Assembly (NCBI GenBank): GCA_902554885.1
Contig: CACDPV010000004.1
Span: 42,942-106,941, forward strand
Direction of reading: 5' to 3'
Source: Paracoccaceae bacterium
Lineage (GTDB): Bacteria; Pseudomonadota; Alphaproteobacteria; Rhodobacterales; Rhodobacteraceae
DNA: 64,000 bases
In this document: in pieces, positions 19,170 through 29,031 of the stretch
Layout of the letters: each line of letters opens with the position of its first letter
Position numbering within the stretch: the first letter of the stretch is position 1
Notes under the pieces: generated by a model
The model's input: the letters and a program-made list of their open reading frames with translations, nothing else
Database searches by the model: none
What the model was told of the DNA's origin: nothing
Translations under genes and position numbers: made by a program

Positions 19170-19199
19170 TTTCAATTCATAGCGCTAAAAGGATTGAAA
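19170..19199. promoter_or_regulatory. Inverted repeat upstream of aldolase gene
   Basis: TTTCAAT and its complement ATTGAAA are separated by 16 nt, and the spacer contains TAGCGCTA (19180-19187), the same 8-bp core as the palindrome before zwf. The repeat ends 56 nt upstream of the aldolase TTG. It could be an operator for a repressor shared with zwf, or part of a promoter. Short AT-rich repeats arise by chance, so confidence is low. Confidence 0.3.
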
Positions 19200-19255
19200 C
19201 ATTTGCTCAGACTTTTAGTGTATTACTAACCTAATACTTAAAAGGTCTTAAAACA

Positions 19256-20143
19256 TTGGATAATACACAGTTGCTTAAAATGTCATCTGGCCAAGGATTT
19301 ATTGCGGCTCTAGATCAAAGTGGAGGCTCCACTCCAAAGGCACTTAAACTCTACGGAATAGAGGGGCTGGAATACAATACTTCGTCCGAAATGTATAATT
19401 TAATTCACGAAATGAGAACACGAATTATAAAATCATCTGCTTTTAATAGTAAAAGAATACTTGCAGCAATACTTTTCGAAAATACAATGCTTAGGCAAAT
19501 CGACGAGCTACCTACGGCAATTTATTTATGGGAAAAATTACAAATTGTTCCCTTTCTTAAAATTGATAAGGGACTTTGTTCATCAGAAAATCAGGTACAG
19601 TTGCTAAAGCCAATCAGTGACCTTGAAACTTCTTTAAAACTAGCAAAAGAAAACAAAATATTTGGAACAAAAATGCGTTCTGTAATAAACGGCGCTAACA
19701 ACATTGGCATAAAAGATTTGGTTGACCAGCAATTTGATATAGGTGAGGAAATATTATCTTATGGCCTTGTACCTATTATTGAACCAGAAGTAGACATTAA
19801 AATTCCTGATAAAAAAGAGGCTGAAGACTTACTCTATAACAATATTAAGAGAAGACTTGATAGAATTGAGCCAAGTAAAAAAGTAATGCTAAAGCTTAGT
19901 CTACCCGAGCATGACAACTTTTATGAACCACTAACACGACATCCAAATATTTTACGAATAGTCGCACTAAGTGGAGGCTTTGAAAAGAAAATCGCTGTAG
20001 GTCGGCTAAGACAAAACAACAAAATGATTGCAAGCTTTTCAAGAGCTTTGACGGAAGGATTGAAAAGTAATTCTACAGAAAAAGAGTTTGAAGAGCAATT
20101 AGATCAAACCATCCAAAGTATTTTCGAAGCATCTCTTACTTAA
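19256..20143 (+). CDS. Fructose-bisphosphate aldolase, class I
   Basis: Schiff-base aldolase splitting fructose-1,6-bisphosphate, 295 residues of the bacterial class I type. It shows GFIAALDQSGGSTPKAL near the N-terminus, VPFLKIDKGL, KMRSVI and the lysine block KVMLKLSLPE, which carries the expected active-site lysines. The start is a TTG at 19256 with AAAGG upstream; an ATG eight codons later is the alternative but would remove conserved residues. Linked to pgk in the same direction but 121 nt apart. Confidence 0.9.
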   Translation: MDNTQLLKMSSGQGFIAALDQSGGSTPKALKLYGIEGLEYNTSSEMYNLIHEMRTRIIKSSAFNSKRILAAILFENTMLRQIDELPTAIYLWEKLQIVPFLKIDKGLCSSENQVQLLKPISDLETSLKLAKENKIFGTKMRSVINGANNIGIKDLVDQQFDIGEEILSYGLVPIIEPEVDIKIPDKKEAEDLLYNNIKRRLDRIEPSKKVMLKLSLPEHDNFYEPLTRHPNILRIVALSGGFEKKIAVGRLRQNNKMIASFSRALTEGLKSNSTEKEFEEQLDQTIQSIFEASLT

Positions 20144-20213
20144 AAAAGGGGATTCACTTTTAAAATCAGATGTGCCATTATTAAAAAAAAGCGATAAAGC
20201 GCATTGAGGCAAA

Positions 20214-20516
20214 ATGGCAGAAACAAGTTCAAGCACCCCCTGGGTTGTTATATGTGTATTTACAATTTCTTTTTCATTAGGACTTTATTTTACATTCGCG
20301 GCCGTGCAGGGAGATTTTGGCATTCTACGGCGAGCCGAAGTAAATCACGATATACAAAAATTACAGGTAGATTTAGCTAGTTTGAACTTAGAAATATCAA
20401 ATCTAAAGAATCTCACTCGACGTCTTTCCGATAACTATCTGGATTTAGAGCTTTTGGACCAGCAAGCCAGAGACATTCTTGGATACGTTAGATCAGACGA
20501 ACTTGTGATTCAATAG
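20214..20516 (+). CDS. FtsB/DivIC-family septum formation initiator
   Basis: A 100-residue protein: short cytoplasmic N-terminus, one membrane segment (about 9-30, VVICVFTISFSLGLYFTF), then a coiled coil (LQVDLASLNLEISNLKNLTRRL) and the end block LDQQARDILGYVRSDELVI, which is diagnostic for the FtsB/DivIC family. FtsB joins FtsL and FtsQ in the divisome. In this group it stands directly upstream of the pyruvate dehydrogenase genes, as here. The FtsB name itself is inferred from family and size. Confidence 0.85.
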   Translation: MAETSSSTPWVVICVFTISFSLGLYFTFAAVQGDFGILRRAEVNHDIQKLQVDLASLNLEISNLKNLTRRLSDNYLDLELLDQQARDILGYVRSDELVIQ

Positions 20517-20642
20517 TAATACATAACAGTTAAAATTGCATAAAAGTCATACCTGATATGCTATTATAATTTTATCCTCGCACTCATTAAAAATATATGC
20601 CATATTTAGTTTAATATTAAACTACTTTCCGGAGCAAAGTAA

Positions 20643-21632
20643 ATGGCTACTAAAAAGGTCACAAGAAAGTCTACTGAGGGAAAAGGTAACTTAATTAAAT
20701 TTTATCGGGATATGCTACTTATAAGACGCTTCGAGGAAAAGGCAGGACAGCTATATGGAATGGGTTTGATAGGTGGATTTTGCCACTTATACATTGGCCA
20801 AGAAGCCGTTGTTGTTGGCCTAGAAGCCGCGGCTAAAGAAGGTGATAAAAGAATAACTTCTTATCGAGATCATGGTCATATGCTTGCCTGCGGAATGGAC
20901 CCAAATGGTGTTATGGCGGAACTTACAGGTCGGAGTGGCGGTTATTCAAAGGGCAAAGGTGGCTCTATGCACATGTTTTCAAAAGAAAAAAACTTTTATG
21001 GAGGGCATGGGATCGTAGGAGCTCAAGTTCCTCTCGGTGCTGGTTTAGCTTTTGCAGATAAGTATATGAAAAACGAAAGCGTTACATTTACTTACTTTGG
21101 AGATGGTGCAGCTAATCAAGGGCAAGTCTACGAAACTTTCAACATGGCAGCTTTATGGAAACTACCAGTGATTTTTGTTATTGAAAATAACCAGTACGCT
21201 ATGGGAACAGCTCAAGAGAGATCAACTTCTAGTCCAGAAATTTACACTAGGGGCGACTCCTTTGGAATAAAAGGAGAAGCCGTTGATGGCATGGATGTGG
21301 TAGCTGTACGAGATGCAGGCGTTAAGGCCGCCGCTCATTGCCGGGCGGGAAAAGGTCCTTATATCTTGGAAATTAAAACTTATCGGTATAGAGGGCATTC
21401 GATGTCAGACCCCGCAAAGTATAGAACTCGTGAAGAAGTGCAAAAGATGAGAGCCCAGAGAGATCCGATAGAATCAATCAGATCACTGTTAGTTTCTGAA
21501 AAGTTCTCCACCGAAGAGGAAATTAAAATTATTGATAAAGAAATTAAAGAAATCATTAATTCATGTGCTGAATATGCGAAAGAAAGCCCGGAGGTGCCCG
21601 CAGAAGAATTGTGGACAGACATATATGCTTGA
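20643..21632 (+). CDS. pdhA: Pyruvate dehydrogenase E1 alpha
   Basis: Thiamine-diphosphate E1-alpha subunit, 329 residues. The ThDP motif GDGAANQGQVYETFNMAALW...NN begins near residue 156, and the phosphorylation-loop-like block TYRYRGHSMSDP is present. GGAG lies about 8 nt before the ATG. With pdhB and pdhC it forms the complex that turns pyruvate into acetyl-CoA. lpd (E3) is not in the cluster. The order pdhA-pdhB-pdhC with gaps of about 10 nt indicates one transcript. Confidence 0.95.
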   Translation: MATKKVTRKSTEGKGNLIKFYRDMLLIRRFEEKAGQLYGMGLIGGFCHLYIGQEAVVVGLEAAAKEGDKRITSYRDHGHMLACGMDPNGVMAELTGRSGGYSKGKGGSMHMFSKEKNFYGGHGIVGAQVPLGAGLAFADKYMKNESVTFTYFGDGAANQGQVYETFNMAALWKLPVIFVIENNQYAMGTAQERSTSSPEIYTRGDSFGIKGEAVDGMDVVAVRDAGVKAAAHCRAGKGPYILEIKTYRYRGHSMSDPAKYRTREEVQKMRAQRDPIESIRSLLVSEKFSTEEEIKIIDKEIKEIINSCAEYAKESPEVPAEELWTDIYA

Positions 21633-21643
21633 AAGTTTAAATC

Positions 21644-22999
21644 ATGACAACTGAAATTTTAATGCCAGCATTATCGCCCACCATGGAAGAGGGTAAACTT
21701 TCAAAGTGGTTTATCAAGGAAGGTGATAAAGTATCGGCTGGAGATATTATAGCTGAAATCGAGACAGACAAAGCCACGATGGAATTTGAAGCAGTTGATG
21801 AAGGTACAGTAACAAAGCTTATTGTAACTGAAGGTACAGATGGCGTATTGGTTAATTCGGCAATAGCCTTAATAACCGATGAAAACAGTGAAGATGCGAT
21901 TGATAAAAAGATATCAATTGAAAAGGTTCAAACTGATACAAATTTAAGCAAGGCTAAAGTTAAAAACCAAATAAAGCCACTAGAAGACAATGAACTAGAA
22001 TGGGACACGGAAGTTCAAACCAAAACTCAAACTGTCAGAGAAGCTATTCGAGATGCAATGGCTGAAGAAATGCGTCGTGATGAAACGGTGTATCTGATGG
22101 GGGAAGAGGTTGCAGAATATCAAGGAGCATATAAAGTTTCCCAAGGCTTATTAGATGAATTTGGTTCAAAACGTGTTATAGACACACCAATAACTGAGCA
22201 TGGCTTTGCAGGGATAGCAGTTGGGTCTGCGTTTGCGGGATTAAGACCTATCGTTGAATTTATGACTTTTAACTTTTCAATGCAGGCCATTGATCAAATT
22301 ATAAATTCTGCAGCAAAAACGCTATATATGTCTGGTGGACAAATGGGAGCCCCAATGGTGTTTCGAGGGCCCAATGGCGCTGCTGCCCGCGTTGGTGCGC
22401 AGCATAGCCAAGATTATGCCGCTTGGTATGCTCACATTCCAGGTTTAAAAGTAGTTCAACCATACTCTGCATCCGACGCTAAAGGTTTAATGAAAACAGC
22501 AATTCGTGATGATAATCCTGTTATATTTTTAGAAAATGAAATACTTTATGGAAAATCATTTGAAGTTCCACTTTTGGAAGATTACACAGTGCCTTTCGGC
22601 AAGGCCCGTATTTGGCACGAAGGTACGGATGCAACAATTGTTTCTTTTGGTATAGGTATGCAGTACGCTCTCGAAGCGTCAGAACAGTTACAAGCGGATG
22701 GCGTATCGGTTGAAGTTATCGATTTAAGGACACTTAGACCGATTGATTATGAAACTATAATAAAGTCAGTAGAAAAAACTAATCGCTGTGTGACTGTTGA
22801 AGAAGGCTTTCCTATAGGTTCGATAGGTAATCATTTATCTGCTGTTATAATGGAGAGAGCATTCGACTATTTGGATGCTCCTGTAATTAATTGTACTGGG
22901 AAGGATGTACCTATGCCCTATGCCGCTAATTTAGAAAAACTTGCACTGACTACTACAGCTGAAGTTATTAGTGCTGTCAAAAAAATAATATATAAGTGA
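21644..22999 (+). CDS. pdhB: Pyruvate dehydrogenase E1 beta with N-terminal lipoyl domain
   Basis: A 451-residue E1-beta. Residues 1-80 form a complete lipoyl domain with the lipoylated lysine in [16 protein letters not shown], then a linker (about 85-125) leads to the transketolase-like E1-beta core starting near [18 protein letters not shown]. The fused lipoyl domain is characteristic of alphaproteobacterial PDH. It sits between pdhA and pdhC, 10-11 nt from each. Confidence 0.95.
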   Translation: MTTEILMPALSPTMEEGKLSKWFIKEGDKVSAGDIIAEIETDKATMEFEAVDEGTVTKLIVTEGTDGVLVNSAIALITDENSEDAIDKKISIEKVQTDTNLSKAKVKNQIKPLEDNELEWDTEVQTKTQTVREAIRDAMAEEMRRDETVYLMGEEVAEYQGAYKVSQGLLDEFGSKRVIDTPITEHGFAGIAVGSAFAGLRPIVEFMTFNFSMQAIDQIINSAAKTLYMSGGQMGAPMVFRGPNGAAARVGAQHSQDYAAWYAHIPGLKVVQPYSASDAKGLMKTAIRDDNPVIFLENEILYGKSFEVPLLEDYTVPFGKARIWHEGTDATIVSFGIGMQYALEASEQLQADGVSVEVIDLRTLRPIDYETIIKSVEKTNRCVTVEEGFPIGSIGNHLSAVIMERAFDYLDAPVINCTGKDVPMPYAANLEKLALTTTAEVISAVKKIIYK

Positions 23000-23009
23000 G
23001 GAGAGAAAA

Positions 23010-24296
23010 TTGGCTATCGAAGTTCTAATGCCAGCGCTTTCTCCAACCATGGAAGACGGTACATTGGCAAAGTGGTTTGTGAAGGAAGGAGACAAAGTCG
23101 AGCCTGGCGACCTTCTTGCAGAAATCGAAACAGACAAAGCAACCATGGAGTTTGAAGCTGTCGAAGAAGGAATTATCGAGAAGCTTTTAGTTTCCGAAGG
23201 TACAGAGGGAGTGAAAGTAAATTCAGCAATCGCAACTTTAAGTGGCGAAGATAATTCGACTAGTAAAAATATTGAAGAGCCTAATGCTGCTAATACAATT
23301 AAAACTGAAACAAGCGCAATTAATGCGAAAAAAATTGAAAATAAATCAAACTCCAAATCTAGCAACCGCGTATTTATCACTCCTCTTGCACGTCGAATTG
23401 CAGAAAAAAAGGGAATAGACATAAATTTAATTAGCGGAACAGGGCCTCACGGTCGCATAATTAAAAAAGATTTAGCAAATTTAAAATCAGCACCTTTAGG
23501 TAGCGTTCTTCAAGACCCCAATGGCGTAGCAGCAAAAAGTATATCTCCAAATATATCAGATAGCTTTTCTTATGATGCGCTCTTGGAAATATACGCAGAT
23601 AGAAATTTTACGGAAATAGCATTAGATGGAATGCGTAAAACTATTGCATCTCGTTTGTCTGAAGCAAAACAAACTATTCCTCACTTCTATTTAAGGAGAA
23701 GTGTAAAAATGGAAAATCTTTTAGATTTTAGACAAAAAATTAATAAAAAGTTGTTGGATAAAAATATAAAAGTAAGCATTAACGATATTATAATAAAAGC
23801 ATGTTCGGAAGCACTGCAAAGCAATCCTGACGCAAATGCGATATGGGCTGGAAATAAATTAATTAAGTTCGACTCCTCTGATATCGCTGTAGCAGTCTCC
23901 GTTGAGGGTGGCTTATTCACACCTGTAATTAAAGGTACTGATCAAAAAACTATTTCAAATATTTCGGAAGAAATGAAAGATCTCGCCTCCCGGGCTAGAG
24001 CAAAGAAACTAATGCCCACTGAGTTTCAAGGTGGAAGTTTTGCCATTTCAAATTTAGGCATGTTTGGTATAGAGAGTTTCGACGCAATAATTAACCCGCC
24101 TCATGCTGCGATCTTAGCTGTGGGAACTGGTAAAAAGAAACCTGTTGTTTCAGATGATGGATCCCTGGGCGCCGCTACAGAAATGGAACTTTCGTTGTCG
24201 GTTGATCATCGAGTAATAGACGGTGTTCTTGGAGCTCAACTTTTACATGCTATCGTCGATAATTTAGAGAACCCTATCGGACTACTTAATATCTAG
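23010..24296 (+). CDS. pdhC: Dihydrolipoamide acetyltransferase (PDH E2)
   Basis: E2 core of the PDH complex, 428 residues. It has one lipoyl domain (lysine in [12 protein letters not shown]), an Ala/Asn/Lys-rich linker, the E1/E3-binding domain [20 protein letters not shown]...[11 protein letters not shown] (about 112-150), and the catalytic domain ending with [14 protein letters not shown], which contains the active-site His and Asp. The start is TTG with GAGGAGAG upstream, giving the standard [17 protein letters not shown]. It is the last gene of pdhABC and converges with cysE. Confidence 0.95.
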   Translation: MAIEVLMPALSPTMEDGTLAKWFVKEGDKVEPGDLLAEIETDKATMEFEAVEEGIIEKLLVSEGTEGVKVNSAIATLSGEDNSTSKNIEEPNAANTIKTETSAINAKKIENKSNSKSSNRVFITPLARRIAEKKGIDINLISGTGPHGRIIKKDLANLKSAPLGSVLQDPNGVAAKSISPNISDSFSYDALLEIYADRNFTEIALDGMRKTIASRLSEAKQTIPHFYLRRSVKMENLLDFRQKINKKLLDKNIKVSINDIIIKACSEALQSNPDANAIWAGNKLIKFDSSDIAVAVSVEGGLFTPVIKGTDQKTISNISEEMKDLASRARAKKLMPTEFQGGSFAISNLGMFGIESFDAIINPPHAAILAVGTGKKKPVVSDDGSLGAATEMELSLSVDHRVIDGVLGAQLLHAIVDNLENPIGLLNI

Positions 24297-24302
24297 ACCA
24301 TA

Positions 24303-25109
24303 TCACTTTCTCTTTATGATTTGATCCATGCTAATTGAAGGATTAGTGCAACCTGCTGCGCCAACGACCTTAGCAGGAACGCCTGCGACTGTAGACTTCT
24401 CAGGAACATTTTGCAGCACGACGGATCCTGCTGCAACTCGTGAACAACTTCCTACTGAAATATTCCCAAGCACTTTAGCTCCTGCCCCTAAAAGCACCCC
24501 ATCTCCAATATTAGGATGCCGAATTTCATCCTCTTTTCCAGTGCCACCAAGGGTTACAGAGTGTAGCATCGAAACGTTGTCGCCGACTACTGCAGTTTCG
24601 CCAATCACAATTGAGTGAGCATGATCAATCATAATTCCTTTACCAATGCGAGCACCTGGATGTATATCGATACCAAAGACCTCTGAACATCGCATCTGAA
24701 AAAAGTAAGCCATATCCTTCCTATCTTTATTCCAAAGCCAATGCGCCACTCTGTAGGCTTGTAATGCCTGAAAGCCTTTAAAAAATAAAAGAGGTTGAAG
24801 GTAAGTATTACACGCGGGATCTCTTTGATAAACGGCAACTATGTCAGCACGACCAGCCAGGGAAAGCTCTTTTTCATTCTTGTAGGCATCATCACAGATT
24901 TCGCGTAAAATCTGCTCACTCATTTCTTGCGAAGCAAGCTTCGTTGCTATTCTGTAGGCTAGCGCCTGTTCAATAGAGCTATGGTGGAGTATGCAAGCAT
25001 GAAGCGAACCACCAAGGAGTGGCTCTTTTTGTACGGCTGCTTTCGCTTCGATTTGTATTCTCTCCCAAACAGGGTCTATTGCATCTAAAAGTTGCTTCTT
25101 TTTTCCCAT
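24303..25109 (-). CDS. cysE: Serine O-acetyltransferase
   Basis: First enzyme of cysteine synthesis: acetylates L-serine with acetyl-CoA. It is 268 residues with an N-terminal helical domain and a C-terminal left-handed beta-helix of hexapeptide repeats. The active-site histidine block is FGIDIHPGARIGKGIMIDHAHSIVIGETAVVGDNV, and the C-terminal tail (AGVPAKVVG) is present; this tail can carry cysteine feedback sensitivity. It converges with pdhC (6 nt apart). Confidence 0.93.
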   Translation of the reverse strand: MGKKKQLLDAIDPVWERIQIEAKAAVQKEPLLGGSLHACILHHSSIEQALAYRIATKLASQEMSEQILREICDDAYKNEKELSLAGRADIVAVYQRDPACNTYLQPLLFFKGFQALQAYRVAHWLWNKDRKDMAYFFQMRCSEVFGIDIHPGARIGKGIMIDHAHSIVIGETAVVGDNVSMLHSVTLGGTGKEDEIRHPNIGDGVLLGAGAKVLGNISVGSCSRVAAGSVVLQNVPEKSTVAGVPAKVVGAAGCTNPSISMDQIIKRK

Positions 25110-25246
25110 GAGTTTCTTTATTCCAATAAAATTAATCCGACTTTTTATTCGATATACACAAAACTTTGATCACAATATAATATTTTTTCTTAATTTTCAA
25201 ATTCAGCAAATTTATGAAGGTAATTTAGCAAGATCTAAGTGACCAT

Positions 25247-26392
25247 TTAATCTTCGCCTTTTTCAATTTTTCGCCACTTTGCAACATTAATATTGTGATC
25301 GCGCAAATTTTCAGCAAAGGCATGACCCCCACTGCCATCTGCAACGAAATATAAATAATTAGTTTTATCAGGATTTAAAGCAGCATAGATTGATGCCTCT
25401 CCGGGGTTTCCAATTGGGCTGGGGGGCAACCCCTTATTTAGGTAGGTATTCCAAGGGGTATCTTTCTTTAGCTCACTTCGACGAAGTCCCCTACCCAGAC
25501 CCTTTTTTCCTTTAGTAATTCCATAAATGACTGAAGCATCTGTCTGCAAAGCCATATCTCGTAATAATCGGTTTACAAACACAGACGAAATTTTGCTTCG
25601 CTCAATTTCAACAGATGTCTCTTTCTCAATAATTGAGGCTAAAACAAGTGCTTCATCTTTTGTAGTAATAGGGAGATTTGGCTGTCGAGCACTCCAAGCG
25701 CTGTCTAAAATAAACGCTTGTCTTTCTTGCATTTTCTTAACCAATTCCTGTCGTGTCATGCTAGACATAAACTCATAACTCGCGGGTGCGATACTCCCTT
25801 CGTCGGGTATATTTTCCAACTTTCCTTTGAGAAATTTTATGTCTGAAAGCGCCTTATAAACTTTCCAGCTCGACACACCCTCTGCCAAAGTTACGCGAAA
25901 TCTAGTAGCTGGTTGAGAGATAAGCTCATTAAGCTTTTCATCTGTATTATCGTCAAAAAAAAATTCAGAAACCTTAGCCATTTTTCCAGTAGCAGGATCC
26001 GTGTCTCTCACCTCAACTTTGAGAGAAGCTACGCCAATACGATAAATAATTTCATTGCCACAATTACTAACACCAGAGTCAGTAATACGCTTGGAGATTT
26101 CAGCCATTGAAGCATTTTTAGGAACTAAAAAGCTGCCAGCTTTAATTTGCCGAGACAAACCAGTAGACTCCATAGAGATCCGGAAAATAAATTCTGATGC
26201 AATTGCTTTATCACTAATTAAATTTTTAGCTACCGTGCGCATTTTGCTACCACTTATGACTTCGAAACAAATTGCATTTTCAAGCGGTCCATCTGCAAAG
26301 TATTGCGATTTTCCCCAAATACCCAAAGCACCAAATAAAAAGAAACTAAAAATTAAAACGGTCAGCATGTTTGACGCTAGAGAGCGAAACAT
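25247..26392 (-). CDS. mltG: MltG endolytic murein transglycosylase
   Basis: Cuts nascent glycan strands at the inner membrane and so sets their length. It is 381 residues: one N-terminal membrane anchor (about 9-25) and a C-terminal YceG domain with the catalytic glutamate in LASIIEKETSVEIER and the block GLPPSPIGNPGEASIYAAL. It shares one base with the fabF stop (TAATG), so the two are translationally coupled, as in many proteobacteria. Confidence 0.94.
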   Translation of the reverse strand: MFRSLASNMLTVLIFSFFLFGALGIWGKSQYFADGPLENAICFEVISGSKMRTVAKNLISDKAIASEFIFRISMESTGLSRQIKAGSFLVPKNASMAEISKRITDSGVSNCGNEIIYRIGVASLKVEVRDTDPATGKMAKVSEFFFDDNTDEKLNELISQPATRFRVTLAEGVSSWKVYKALSDIKFLKGKLENIPDEGSIAPASYEFMSSMTRQELVKKMQERQAFILDSAWSARQPNLPITTKDEALVLASIIEKETSVEIERSKISSVFVNRLLRDMALQTDASVIYGITKGKKGLGRGLRRSELKKDTPWNTYLNKGLPPSPIGNPGEASIYAALNPDKTNYLYFVADGSGGHAFAENLRDHNINVAKWRKIEKGED

Positions 26393-27651
26393 TATTCCAA
26401 TTTACCCAACAGTAATGAAGCGTTCGTACCTCCAAAACCAAACGAATTAGACAATGCATAATTAACTTCACATTTTTGTTTTTGATTAGCGACTAAATCA
26501 ACTTGCGACCTTACTGCCGGTTCGTGTAGATTAATTGTCGGAGGAACAATCTGATCACGGATGGCCAATATTGAGAAAATAGCTTCTATGGCCCCAGCGG
26601 CTCCGAGAAGATGACCTGTCATAGATTTTGTAGATGACATCTTGACGTTAGCAGCAGCTGATTCCAAAAGTCTTTCGACAGCTGCAAGCTCAATAACGTC
26701 GGCCATGGTTGATGTCCCGTGAGCATTAATATAGTTAACATACTTCGCATCTAAGTTAGCTTTTGATAAGGCGGCTTTCATAGCTCGCTCACCACCTTCA
26801 CCATCTTCTGACGGCGCAGTAATATGATACGCATCACCAGACAAACCATAGCCTAATATTTCGGCATATATCTTTGCTCCTCGTGAAACTGCGTGTTCAA
26901 GTTCTTCTAAGACTACAATTCCTGAACCTTCACCCATGACAAAGCCATCACGATTTATATCATATGGCCTTGAAGCAGCTGTGGGCTCATTTTCATATTT
27001 AGTTGATAATGCTTTGCATGCATTGAAACCAGCAATACCTATTTCTGAAATTGATGCTTCGGCACCACCTGCTATCATTACGTCAGCGTCATCAGTCATT
27101 ATCAGACGAGCAGCATCTCCAATGGCATGAGCACCCGTAGAGCAAGCGGTTACTACCGAGTGATTTGGTCCCTTAAAACCGTATTTTATACTTACTTGCC
27201 CAGATATCAGGTTAATCAATGCTCCTGGAATAAAAAATGGAGAAACACGCCTAGGGCCTTTTTCATGGATCAAAATAGCGGTGTTAGCAATTGAGTTTAA
27301 ACCGCCAATTCCTGATCCGATCATGACACCGGTACGAACTAATTCTTTTTCATCTGTCGGTTTCCAACCGGCGTCTGATACCGCTTGTTCTGCAGCAGAA
27401 ACTCCATATAAGATAAAATCATCTACTTTACGGCGTTCCTTTGACTCCATCCAATCATCTGGGTTAAAAGTCCCACCCGATCCGTCACCATAAGGAACCT
27501 CACAAGCGTATTTAGTTGTGACTCGGTCAGGATCAAATCTAGTAATTTTAGCAGCACCCGATTTCCCGTCTAACAATCTTGCCCAGGTATCCTCAACGCC
27601 GCAAGCCAATGGCGTCACCAAACCAAGACCTGTAACTACAACTCGACGCAT
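26392..27651 (-). CDS. fabF: 3-oxoacyl-ACP synthase II
   Basis: Elongating beta-ketoacyl-ACP synthase, 419 residues. The Cys-His-His triad is C170 (VTACSTGAHAIG), H311 (NAHGTSTMADVIE) and H347 (KSMTGHLLGAAGA). The start is the ATG at 27651, giving MRRVVVTGLG with AAAGGA 6 nt upstream; a frame open to 27681 extends into the non-conserved region. It lies in a leftward fab block with acpP, fabG and fabD, separated from acpP by a terminator-like hairpin. Confidence 0.95.
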   Translation of the reverse strand: MRRVVVTGLGLVTPLACGVEDTWARLLDGKSGAAKITRFDPDRVTTKYACEVPYGDGSGGTFNPDDWMESKERRKVDDFILYGVSAAEQAVSDAGWKPTDEKELVRTGVMIGSGIGGLNSIANTAILIHEKGPRRVSPFFIPGALINLISGQVSIKYGFKGPNHSVVTACSTGAHAIGDAARLIMTDDADVMIAGGAEASISEIGIAGFNACKALSTKYENEPTAASRPYDINRDGFVMGEGSGIVVLEELEHAVSRGAKIYAEILGYGLSGDAYHITAPSEDGEGGERAMKAALSKANLDAKYVNYINAHGTSTMADVIELAAVERLLESAAANVKMSSTKSMTGHLLGAAGAIEAIFSILAIRDQIVPPTINLHEPAVRSQVDLVANQKQKCEVNYALSNSFGFGGTNASLLLGKLE

Positions 27652-27737
27652 ATTCATTCCTTTGCCTAAAGCATCTTCCAATACTTAATAGTTCGACTAA
27701 AGCTCTCTGAGCAAGGCCAGCAACAAAATTACCAAAT

Positions 27738-27764
27738 AAAAAGCCCTTATACTATAATAAGGGC
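27738..27764 (-). terminator. Rho-independent terminator after acpP
   Basis: On the minus strand an 8-bp stem (GCCCTTAT with ATAAGGGC, 6-nt loop) is followed by five U residues. It stands 26 nt past the acpP stop and 87 nt before fabF. Such an element would let the abundant acpP transcript end while some polymerase reads through into fabF. Stem and tract are directly visible; the strength is not known. Confidence 0.75.
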
Positions 27765-27789
27765 AATCATTTTTTAGAACTTGGAATTA

Positions 27790-28023
27790 CTAAGACGCGT
27801 CTTCGATAAATTTAACCGCATCACCAAATGATTGAATATTCTCGGCTGCATCATCAGGGATTTCAATACCAAACTCTTCCTCAAATGCCATTACTAACTC
27901 TACGGTGTCCAAACTATCAGCACCTAAATCATCAATAAAAGACGCATTATCAACTACTTTATCTTCATCAGCCCCTAAATGCTCGACAACAATTTTTTTC
28001 ACGCGGTCTGAGATATCACTCAT
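27790..28023 (-). CDS. acpP: Acyl carrier protein
   Basis: A 77-residue, highly acidic carrier of growing acyl chains. The phosphopantetheine attachment serine is S37 in the DSL motif ([19 protein letters not shown]). It has its own 270-nt upstream region and a terminator-like hairpin behind it, so it is probably transcribed at a high level as a short unit as well as with fabF. The four-helix acidic pattern is intact. Confidence 0.97.
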   Translation of the reverse strand: MSDISDRVKKIVVEHLGADEDKVVDNASFIDDLGADSLDTVELVMAFEEEFGIEIPDDAAENIQSFGDAVKFIEDAS

Positions 28024-28106
28024 AGTATTTCCCTCATCAAATTTATTTGGGCCAAGCCCGTTTTGCCCGCAATGGACGTTTACATTATCCAGTTGGGCGC
28101 TTTGAA

Positions 28107-28122
28107 TATTCCTTAAGGAATA
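28107..28122. promoter_or_regulatory. 16-bp perfect palindrome upstream of acpP
   Basis: TATTCCTTAAGGAATA is perfectly self-complementary and lies 84-99 nt before the acpP ATG, inside the 270-nt gap after fabG. On the acpP strand, TTGCCA and TATAGC hexamers at 16-nt spacing stand just upstream, so the palindrome would fall in the start region or early leader of the transcript. It could bind a dimeric regulator or fold in the RNA. No known regulator is assigned. Confidence 0.4.
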
Positions 28123-28293
28123 CTTGGCACCCCTGGAAGTCTGCCTGATTTTATGAGCCGGCTATATCATAGCGGGAGCGATTGGCAAACATTTTTGCTC
28201 AATTTTTCCAAAAAAATTAAAATCAAACCATGCTATTTTTCAATTCGGCAACGCTAAGTATATCTCGACTAGACGTAATTTTACTTTGAGAAT

Positions 28294-29031
28294 TTAAAGC
28301 ATCGCCATACCGCCATTAACATGTAACGTTGAGCCAGTGACGTAAGAGGATTCTTCTGATGACAAATATAAAGTTGCAAAAGCTATGTCTGATACGTCCC
28401 CCATTCTACCAGCGGGTATTTGAGACTTGATTGCTTCTTGTTGTTTGTCGTTTAACTTATCGGTCATAGCAGTTTTAACAAAACCTGGAGCGATACAATT
28501 CACAGTAATACCTCGAGATGCTACTTCATTTGCCAAAGACTTTGACATACCAAGCAATGCCGCCTTAGAAGCCGCATAATTTCCTTGTCCAGGATTTCCT
28601 GTAGACCCAACTACTGAACCAATATTTACAATTCGGCCCCAACGTGACTTCATCATTCCTCTTAAAACTCCACGACAAAGTTTCATGGTTGAAGTCAAAT
28701 TAACCTCCATTACCATGGCCCAATCTTCATCTGACATTCTCATCAATAAATTATCTCGTGTTATTCCGGCATTATTTACCAAAATATCTACAGAACCCAT
28801 TTTTTCTTGAGCTCCTTTGGATAGGTTTTCAACCTCAATACCATTAGACAAATCACAGGCTAGAATATGCACCCTTTGACCCAAACTATGGGCGAGTTCC
28901 TCTAAAGGGTCCACTCGGGTGCCACTAATAGTTACAGTAGCTCCAGATGCATGAAGTGTCTCAGCAATAGCCCTTCCGATTCCTCCCGAAGCACCCGTTA
29001 CAAGCGCATTTTTACCATGTAAATTAAACAT
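28294..29031 (-). CDS. fabG: 3-oxoacyl-ACP reductase
   Basis: NADPH-dependent short-chain dehydrogenase reducing beta-ketoacyl-ACP. It is 245 residues with the coenzyme motif TGASGGIGRAIA, the NNAGITRDNLLMRM block, and the catalytic S-Y-K (Ser in GSVVG, YAASKAAL). The ATG shares one base with the fabD stop (TAATG). The order fabD-fabG-acpP-fabF is the standard bacterial fatty-acid cluster; fabH is not in the window. Confidence 0.96.
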   Translation of the reverse strand: MFNLHGKNALVTGASGGIGRAIAETLHASGATVTISGTRVDPLEELAHSLGQRVHILACDLSNGIEVENLSKGAQEKMGSVDILVNNAGITRDNLLMRMSDEDWAMVMEVNLTSTMKLCRGVLRGMMKSRWGRIVNIGSVVGSTGNPGQGNYAASKAALLGMSKSLANEVASRGITVNCIAPGFVKTAMTDKLNDKQQEAIKSQIPAGRMGDVSDIAFATLYLSSEESSYVTGSTLHVNGGMAML

